7,275 nucleotides of DNA. It comes from Elusimicrobiota bacterium. GTDB lineage: Bacteria > Elusimicrobiota > Elusimicrobia > Elusimicrobiales > Elusimicrobiaceae. The notes under the pieces are model-generated. The model was not told the DNA's origin and made no database searches. It worked only from the letters and a program-made list of their open reading frames with translations. Location: NCBI GenBank assembly GCA_023393825.1, contig JAEXBW010000099.1, positions 1 through 7,275 on the forward strand, read 5' to 3'. Every line of letters begins with the position of its first letter. The stretch's first letter is position 1. This document shows, piece after piece, positions 1 to 4,082 of this stretch. Position numbers and translations under genes: made by a program.

Positions 1-57
1 GCCAGAGCAAGCAGTCAAGAATAAAGCTACGCCGATAACAACCATTAATTTTTTCAT
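1..57 (-). CDS. Lipoprotein, N-terminal fragment (signal peptide only)
   Basis: Only the first 19 codons are in the window; the gene continues beyond the left edge. The translation MKKLMVVIGVALFLTACSG is a textbook type II signal peptide: a Lys pair at residues 2-3, a hydrophobic core, and the lipobox LTAC with the lipidated Cys at 17. Ser at +2 would send the protein to the outer membrane under the E. coli sorting rule (inference). The start is well supported: an AGAAGGA Shine-Dalgarno at 70..64 stands 6 bases before ATG, and a promoter lies about 70 bases upstream. The mature domain is not visible, so its function cannot be assigned. Confidence 0.8.
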   Translation of the reverse strand, partial: MKKLMVVIGVALFLTACSG

Positions 58-131
58 CTGTATTCCTTCTGTTTATAAGATATATAGGCTCTCGCGTCGG
101 TAAAACCTTTAACAATAAGTAGCCTGAAATA

Positions 132-160
132 ATTGTAGCACATTTTTTATGCAGGAACAA
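132..160 (-). promoter_or_regulatory. Extended -10 promoter for the lipoprotein gene
   Basis: On the minus strand, -35 TTGTTC (160..155) is followed by a 17-base spacer and -10 TACAAT (137..132), preceded by TGC (140..138), a full extended -10 element. The predicted start site is near 125, giving a 5' UTR of about 68 bases before the ATG at 57. The -35 matches the consensus at only three of six positions, which is usual when an extended -10 is present. That UTR holds a weak 5-bp pairing (AGGCT at 125..121 with AGCCT at 90..86). Confidence 0.6.
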
Positions 161-240
161 TATAAAATTATCCGTCGTAAAAATAAATATTTTTTAAATA
201 ATATATTGTGTTGTAAATTTAATGCAAATCAAGCTGATAT

Positions 241-274
241 AAAAAGCGACGACCTTAAAAAAGGCCGTCGCTTT
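241..274 (-). terminator. Intrinsic terminator of the BI-1 family gene
   Basis: A 14-bp stem (243-256 with 261-274) with a 4-base loop lies 17 bases after the stop codon of the minus-strand gene. It is followed on that strand by five Ts and then ATAT. The single irregular pair (252/265) is A-C on the plus strand but a G-U wobble in minus-strand RNA, so the stem is fully paired only in the minus direction. This supports its use as a terminator for the gene ending at 292. Confidence 0.9.
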
Positions 275-291
275 CCTGCATATTTAAAAAA

Positions 292-948
292 TTAATTTGA
301 AGAAGAGGAAGACAATAACTGCATAAGTTGCATAAGCAAGTTTATAATATCAAGATAAATGCTTATGGCAAAGTTTAATGCGGTTTCCCAGTTATTAGCT
401 GCGGCAACGGCTTTAAGTTTTGCCAAGCGGCTAAAATCGTAAAGCAAATACCCCGTAAAAAGCAATACGCCGACCGATGCCAACAATTTGTGGCCCGTGC
501 CGCGTATTTTCACAAATATTCTTATTATGCTTATAATCACAAATATTATAAGAACAATGCCTAAAATTTTGCCAAGGCCCGTAAAATCTATATTGCTAAA
601 GCTGGCTAACAGGCCCGTAAGCAATGTTGTGCCTGCAGTCAAAGCAACTGCTTTTTGGGCAACATCGCCATACTGCGTGGTATATATGCCAAGGGTAAAC
701 CCGCTGCTTATGGTAAATACAAACATTAAAATCATATTTAAAGGCGTTCTTTCGCCAAGGAACATAAGCAAAACAAACGCTATAATGTTTGCTATTATGG
801 CGGCATACATTTGGCCTTTTATTTTTTCAGGGCGACCCTCTTCAATGGCGTGCTTCATTTTTTTGAATGCAAATAAGCTGCCTATATACGCCGTAAATAA
901 AGAAAGCGTAAGCAGTAAAAATGTTTTTGCAAATAAAGTTTCAAACAT
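292..948 (-). CDS. Bax inhibitor-1 (BI-1/YetJ/YccA) family membrane protein
   Basis: A 218-residue polytopic membrane protein with about seven hydrophobic segments (roughly residues 8-28, 49-65, 70-90, 98-116, 126-147, 155-170 and 191-212), matching the usual length and topology of the family. The C-terminal signature is recognisable: LLYDFSRL (168-175), then YLDIINLLMQLMQLL (198-212). Bacillus YetJ, the best studied bacterial member, is a pH-gated calcium leak channel with a di-aspartyl sensor in its last helices. Asp171 and Asp200 here are the likely equivalents (family knowledge plus inference). The protein ends in a run of five Ser and one Asn. The start is supported by AAGGAGA just upstream of ATG. 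It is probably a monocistronic unit: a strong terminator follows it, and it is separated from the upstream tRNA by another terminator. Its physiological role in this organism cannot be read from the context. Confidence 0.85.
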   Translation of the reverse strand: MFETLFAKTFLLLTLSLFTAYIGSLFAFKKMKHAIEEGRPEKIKGQMYAAIIANIIAFVLLMFLGERTPLNMILMFVFTISSGFTLGIYTTQYGDVAQKAVALTAGTTLLTGLLASFSNIDFTGLGKILGIVLIIFVIISIIRIFVKIRGTGHKLLASVGVLLFTGYLLYDFSRLAKLKAVAAANNWETALNFAISIYLDIINLLMQLMQLLSSSSSN

Positions 949-972
949 AATATCTCCTTATATTCTTTTGAT

Positions 973-1007
973 AAAAAAACGGCACAGACTTTTTGCCCAT
1001 CGCCGTT
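973..1007 (-). promoter_or_regulatory. Terminator-like hairpin in the leader of the BI-1 gene
   Basis: On the minus strand AACGGC (1007..1002) can pair with GCCGTT (983..978), and the second arm runs into seven consecutive Ts (979..973). The hairpin ends about 24 bases before the ATG at 948, just ahead of the Shine-Dalgarno. The loop is long (18 bases) and only weakly structured, so stability is doubtful. It could be a second terminator of the tRNA transcript or an attenuator for the downstream gene. A competing pairing exists: GGACAC (1014..1009) with GTGCC (985..981), with one bulged A. Confidence 0.35.
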
Positions 1008-1029
1008 AGTGTCCTTTTATATATTTTAC

Positions 1030-1060
1030 AAAAAATAAACCCTGCCGTAAAAGCAGGGTT
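1030..1060 (-). terminator. Intrinsic terminator after tRNA-Gln
   Basis: A perfect 8-bp stem AACCCTGC/GCAGGGTT (1038-1045 with 1053-1060) with a 7-base loop. On the minus strand it is followed by TATTTTTT. It begins 9 bases after the tRNA discriminator base, so it very likely ends the tRNA transcript, and with it the upstream spoVG-containing unit. Confidence 0.88.
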
Positions 1061-1069
1061 ATCAAATTA

Positions 1070-1140
1070 CTTCCGGGCTAGGACTCGAACCTAGAAAGCC
1101 TCCTCCAAAGGGAGGTGTGTTACCATTACACCACCCGGAA
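1070..1140 (-). tRNA. tRNA-Gln(UUG)
   Basis: A full cloverleaf reads on the minus strand. The acceptor stem is TTCCGGG/CCCGGAA, the D arm GTGT/ACAC with a 7-base loop containing GG, the anticodon stem CCTCC/GGAGG with loop CTTTGGA, and the T arm CTAGG/CCTAG with loop TTCGAGT. Anticodon positions 34-36 are UUG, which decodes CAA. U1-A72 and G73 are known glutamine identity elements and agree with the anticodon. G37 rather than A37 is less common but occurs in chloroplast-type tRNA-Gln. The genome sequence after G73 is TAA, so the CCA end is not encoded and must be added by a CCA-adding enzyme. The gene starts 49 bases after the spoVG stop codon with no clear promoter between, so it is probably processed from the spoVG transcript. 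Total length is 71 bases. Confidence 0.95.
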
Positions 1141-1189
1141 AAAATAAAAAATGGTGCCTAATTTGAACAGCTAAGTGTATTTGGTTTAC

Positions 1190-1507
1190 TTAGGCGGCTT
1201 CGTGTTCGCCGTCTGCGTATTCCGCTGAAGACTTAGAAACACCGCTAGGGTTTTTGGCCAATTCCTCTTGATAAGCTTTAAGGATATTGTCTTCCAAATA
1301 CTTCCTAAACTCCTGATTTATCGGATGCACCATATCTTTGTGCGAGCCGTCAGGCAATTTTCTTGAAGGCATGCAAAGGAAAACCCCTTTAGTTCCCTCT
1401 ACAATCTTCATATTTCTAACTACAAAAGAGTCGTCAAAAGTTACACTTGCAAAGGCTTTCAGACGTTCTTCCCCCATAAGATGAATCCTGATTTCGGTTA
1501 TCTTCAT
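1190..1507 (-). CDS. spoVG: SpoVG family nucleic-acid-binding regulator
   Basis: 105 residues, slightly longer than the 97 of Bacillus SpoVG. The conserved core is clear: an N-terminal strand MKITEIRIHL, then FDDSFVVRNMKIVEG (24-38), GVFLCMPSRK (41-50), and DGSHKDMVHPIN (53-64), followed by the C-terminal helix. The last 20 residues are a polar acidic tail without obvious homology. SpoVG proteins bind RNA and DNA site-specifically; in Bacillus the protein affects septation during sporulation, and in Borrelia and Listeria it is a global regulator without any link to spores (family knowledge). The start codon overlaps the ispE stop as ATGA, and the Shine-Dalgarno GGAGGA, 7 bases before the ATG, lies inside the end of ispE. 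The two genes are therefore translationally coupled. tRNA-Gln follows 49 bases downstream. Its targets here are unknown. Confidence 0.93.
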   Translation of the reverse strand: MKITEIRIHLMGEERLKAFASVTFDDSFVVRNMKIVEGTKGVFLCMPSRKLPDGSHKDMVHPINQEFRKYLEDNILKAYQEELAKNPSGVSKSSAEYADGEHEAA

Positions 1508-2418
1508 ATTTTAGTCCTCCAAAAATGCGTGAGAAAAACAGTCCTTTTACCGGCACTTATCTTTCTTACGATTCCCTCTGCTGCGTCCTTATCTTGAACC
1601 AAACCGAACACGCACGACCCTGATCCGGACATCATCACAGCGCGTACCCCCAGCTTTTGCATTTCTTTTTTAAGCTCGGTAACGCTTTTTATGTACGGCA
1701 ATACGCAATCCTCTAATTTGTTATAAACAAGAGTACCCCACTCAGCTAGAGGACTGCCGTTTTCAACACCATATATAAGTTTATTAAGACTGGAGACGTT
1801 TGTCAAGATTTTTTCGTTATCATTTAACGTCAATCTGTCGTAGGCCTCTTTCGTGTTTGAAGGCTCTCCGGGGAAAGCCACCACAACGTAGGGGGAGGTT
1901 ATATTATTTTTAACGGGCGTAAGTTCGTCGCCGATGCCCTCTCCCTTAAAAAAGGTGTCGGGGTAGAGGAAAAACGGCACATCCGCGCCCAAGCCCGCGG
2001 CCAATTTAACCAATTCCTTCATACGTTTTGAATTTGTTTCTATATTAAACAAAGGGCATAAAGCCATAATAACCGCCGCCGCGTCGGAAGAGCCGCCGCC
2101 AAGGCCTGAGCCTATGGGGATATTCTTTTCCAGCCTTATAGAGCAACGCGCTTTTATGCCGAAGTGTTCAAAAAAAGCTGCTGCGGCTTTATAAGCCAAA
2201 TTGCTTTTATCCGCCTTCAGTTCTCCGCCGAAAGGCCCTTTAACCTTAAGCTCTATTGTTGTTACGTCAGCTTTTTCCGCAGATATTTTGATATCGTCGC
2301 CAATGGCCAACTTGGCAAAAAGGGTGGCTATATTGTGATAACCGTTGGGGCGTTTGCCCGTAACTTCCAAAAACAGATTTACCTTTGCAGGCGCGAATAC
2401 CGAAATTTCTGAACTCAT
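1504..2418 (-). CDS. ispE: 4-diphosphocytidyl-2-C-methyl-D-erythritol kinase
   Basis: This GHMP-family kinase phosphorylates CDP-ME at the 2-hydroxyl using ATP, the fourth step of the MEP (non-mevalonate) isoprenoid pathway, in the cytosol. At 304 residues it is slightly longer than E. coli IspE (283). The N-terminal motif FAPAKVNLFLEV (8-19) contains the catalytic Lys12. The ATP-binding glycine-rich loop PIGSGLGGGSSDAA spans 101-114. GADVPFF (144-150) carries the catalytic Asp146, and the third GHMP motif MSGSGSCVFG spans 263-272. All key residues are present, so the enzyme should be active. The start ATG is preceded by GGAG at a spacing of 8 bases. The upstream MORN-repeat gene ends 17 bases before this start, and spoVG overlaps its stop by 4 bases. 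ispE next to spoVG (as in Bacillus, with two intervening genes) and ispE close to tRNA-Gln (as in many proteobacteria) are both familiar arrangements. Confidence 0.96.
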   Translation of the reverse strand: MSSEISVFAPAKVNLFLEVTGKRPNGYHNIATLFAKLAIGDDIKISAEKADVTTIELKVKGPFGGELKADKSNLAYKAAAAFFEHFGIKARCSIRLEKNIPIGSGLGGGSSDAAAVIMALCPLFNIETNSKRMKELVKLAAGLGADVPFFLYPDTFFKGEGIGDELTPVKNNITSPYVVVAFPGEPSNTKEAYDRLTLNDNEKILTNVSSLNKLIYGVENGSPLAEWGTLVYNKLEDCVLPYIKSVTELKKEMQKLGVRAVMMSGSGSCVFGLVQDKDAAEGIVRKISAGKRTVFLTHFWRTKI

Positions 2419-2435
2419 AATAATTCTCCGATAGT

Positions 2436-3482
2436 TTATTTATTTTTTCCCGGCGCGGACAGCACGCCGTCCTTATAAAATTCTCTGCTTTTTACTTTTC
2501 CGTTTTCGTCGTAGAGAGTTTTTTCCCCGTCTAAAAGATTATGTTTATAATTTTCTTCCAAATAGATAGATCCATCAGGATAAAACCCCGTTCTTTTGCC
2601 CTCAATCATTCCGTTAACAAGCGTTTCCGTATACAAAACTTTTCCGTTTTCGTAAAAGAATATTCTGGGGCCGTTAAGTACATTGTTTTCATATACGGCC
2701 TTGCTTTCGGTATTGCCGTTCATATAAAAAGTTTCTTTAACGCCGTTGCGTATATCGTCTTTATATTCTTCCGTCAAAACAACTTTCCCGTTTACGCCAA
2801 GCACTTGCCTTTTGCCGTTAATTTTTCCGTTTTGATAAGGCAGCAGTTCTTCCGTAAGTATACCGCGTATAAAATTAAATCTTTTTGTAAGGCCTTCTTT
2901 TACTCCGTTTTTATAATTTTCCGTTGCGGAAAGTCTGCCGTCAATATCGTAAATTTTTACGCTGCCTTCAGGCATTCCGTCTTTAAAAAAGGCTTCTCTT
3001 TTAAGGCTTCCGTTGGGGTAAAACTCTTTTGCGCTTCCCGTTAATGCTTTCCCCGATGATGTTACCACAACGCCGTTTTTATCCAAAACTTGGCGGGTTG
3101 TTTCTTTGCCGTCGGTATAAAAAACTCTTTCAAAAAGGGAGCGTGTAAATGTAAAAGGTTTTTCCAAAATATTTTGAGCGGCGGGTTTTGGCGTGTCTTT
3201 AGTTCCTTCCAGCGCGCCTTCTTTATAAGTTTCGTGCAGTACTACGGTATTGGTTTGCACGTCGGAAACTTTAACATCTCCGTCCACTTTACCGCTTTTG
3301 TATGTTTTTACGCTTGCAAGCGTGGCATAGTATTCCGTAACGGTGGCGTCGGGTATCTGCCCCTCGGTCAAAACGATACCGCTGTCCCGCTTTTCCGTTG
3401 CCAGTAAAGCGGCTTTATAAAAATACTTTATATCGCCAAGCGATATGGAAATTATTTCGTCCTTTCTTTTCATCTCTACCAT
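2436..3482 (-). CDS. MORN_2-repeat protein (YwqK-like)
   Basis: 348 residues without signal peptide or membrane segment, so probably cytoplasmic. Residues 149-342 form eight tandem repeats of 24 residues (one of 26). Each opens with G, has an aromatic followed by N/D-G around positions 7-10 and an acidic-aromatic segment around 16-18, and ends near a second N/D-G turn; examples begin GSAKEFYPNG, GVKETFYMNG and GKRTGFYPDG. This is the MORN_2 pattern. Residues about 55-148 hold more degenerate copies, and the first 50 residues are non-repetitive. Databases often label such proteins 'toxin-antitoxin system YwqK family antitoxin', but no partner toxin is seen here and the molecular role is unknown. 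The start is uncertain: ATG at 3482 has no Shine-Dalgarno, and the second ATG at 3473 has only GGTAGAG directly abutting it. An in-frame stop lies shortly upstream. A TAATAT at 3499..3494 could drive a nearly leaderless message from 3482 (inference). It is the first gene of the probable MORN-ispE-spoVG-tRNA unit. Confidence 0.8.
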   Translation of the reverse strand: MVEMKRKDEIISISLGDIKYFYKAALLATEKRDSGIVLTEGQIPDATVTEYYATLASVKTYKSGKVDGDVKVSDVQTNTVVLHETYKEGALEGTKDTPKPAAQNILEKPFTFTRSLFERVFYTDGKETTRQVLDKNGVVVTSSGKALTGSAKEFYPNGSLKREAFFKDGMPEGSVKIYDIDGRLSATENYKNGVKEGLTKRFNFIRGILTEELLPYQNGKINGKRQVLGVNGKVVLTEEYKDDIRNGVKETFYMNGNTESKAVYENNVLNGPRIFFYENGKVLYTETLVNGMIEGKRTGFYPDGSIYLEENYKHNLLDGEKTLYDENGKVKSREFYKDGVLSAPGKNK

Positions 3483-3530
3483 TGTACAAAAAAATATTAT
3501 TCTTTAAGCAAGCCCTTTTGCCCTGCGCGG

Positions 3531-3544
3531 TTGACAATTATCAA
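3531..3544. promoter_or_regulatory. Near-palindrome over the trxA -35 box (candidate operator)
   Basis: TTGACAATTATCAA is palindromic at six of seven base pairs, centred on AATT, and includes the entire -35 hexamer. A partial inverted copy, ATTGTCA, occurs at 3587-3593, pairing with TGACAAT at 3532-3538. A protein bound here would block RNA polymerase at trxA and could also influence the divergent MORN gene. The regulator is unknown, and a chance palindrome in AT-rich DNA is possible. Confidence 0.3.
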
Positions 3545-3559
3545 CTAATCATATATGCT
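3531..3559 (+). promoter_or_regulatory. Sigma70-type promoter of trxA
   Basis: A perfect -35 box TTGACA (3531-3536) is followed by a 17-base spacer and TATGCT (3554-3559, four of six consensus bases). The predicted start is near 3566, giving a leader of about 50 bases before the trxA ATG. A second -10-like TATACT stands at 3580-3585, with only a poor -35 (TGCTTT at 3556-3561), and could be an alternative start. Confidence 0.6.
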
Positions 3560-3615
3560 TTTTAATATATAGCAAGTAATATACTGATTGTCATTATCTT
3601 ACGAGGGGTGATAGT

Positions 3616-3936
3616 ATGAGCGAAATACATCTTACGGACGAGAACTTTTCCAGAGAAGTTCTGGAATACAAAGGCGTAGCCCTTGTTGACTTTTGGGCGC
3701 CTTGGTGCGGCCCTTGCAGAATGCTGGGACCTGTTGTAGAAGAATTAGCAAAAGAATATGCGGGTAAAGCAAAAGTCTGCAAGCTTAACACCGACGACTC
3801 TGCGGAAAAAAGCGTAGAATACCGCATTTCTTCCATACCTACAATAATTATTTTCAAAGACGGCAAGCCGCAAAAGCAGTTGATAGGCCTTCAAAGCAAA
3901 GAAGAACTTAAAAAACAACTTGACGCGCTTTTGTAA
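3616..3936 (+). CDS. trxA: Thioredoxin
   Basis: A 106-residue cytosolic thioredoxin, the standard length for the single-domain family. It reduces protein disulfides (for example in ribonucleotide reductase and methionine sulfoxide reductase) and is recharged by thioredoxin reductase. The active site WCGPC is at 30-34 with Cys31 and Cys34. The buried Asp25, the Lys56 that partners it and the cis-Pro75 in SIPT are all present, and KDGKP (81-85) and the Gly91 region match the C-terminal half. There is one extra Cys at 55. No signal peptide is present. The start is fixed by the strong Shine-Dalgarno-like GAGGGGTGAT upstream of ATG. It is transcribed divergently from the MORN-ispE unit, and a hairpin without a U-run follows it before polA. 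Whether some transcripts continue into polA is open. Confidence 0.97.
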   Translation: MSEIHLTDENFSREVLEYKGVALVDFWAPWCGPCRMLGPVVEELAKEYAGKAKVCKLNTDDSAEKSVEYRISSIPTIIIFKDGKPQKQLIGLQSKEELKKQLDALL

Positions 3937-3971
3937 TATTTATAGTATATTCTTATCATCTTATGTCGCTA

Positions 3972-3993
3972 TGCCCGCTTGCAAAAGCGGGCA
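3972..3993 (+). other. GNRA-capped hairpin after trxA
   Basis: A perfect 9-bp GC-rich stem TGCCCGCTT/AAGCGGGCA (3972-3980 with 3985-3993) is closed by GCAA, a GNRA tetraloop when read as plus-strand RNA. It lies 35 bases after the trxA stop. No T-run follows on either strand, so it is not a canonical intrinsic terminator. It may protect the trxA mRNA 3' end, pause polymerase, or separate trxA from polA. The stable tetraloop forms only in plus-strand RNA. Confidence 0.7.
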
Positions 3994-4082
3994 GAAGACA
4001 CCCAATCCGAAATAATACAAGGAGTTTTCCCTTACAATTTACGTTTTTGTACTTTTCTTTATTGCCTTCCTCCAATTAATTT

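Noticed and set aside
160..240. AT-rich stretch considered as a replication origin, small RNA or phage remnant
   Set aside because: No DnaA-box cluster, no direct repeats and no coding pattern are seen. It looks like an ordinary spacer between a terminator and a promoter.
488..1009. Long plus-strand open frame opposite the BI-1 gene
   Set aside because: It is the antisense shadow of a clearly recognisable membrane protein gene that has its own ribosome-binding site and terminator. The antisense product resembles no family I know, and the frame has no ribosome-binding site.
2541..3044. Plus-strand open frame opposite the MORN-repeat gene
   Set aside because: It is produced by the repetitive codons of the sense gene; its Phe/Ile/Val-rich pattern simply mirrors the 24-residue repeats.
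2436..3482. Toxin-antitoxin system based on the YwqK-like label
   Set aside because: No small partner gene lies beside it. Its neighbours are ispE and a divergent trxA, and the label is a database habit for MORN_2 proteins rather than evidence of antitoxin function.
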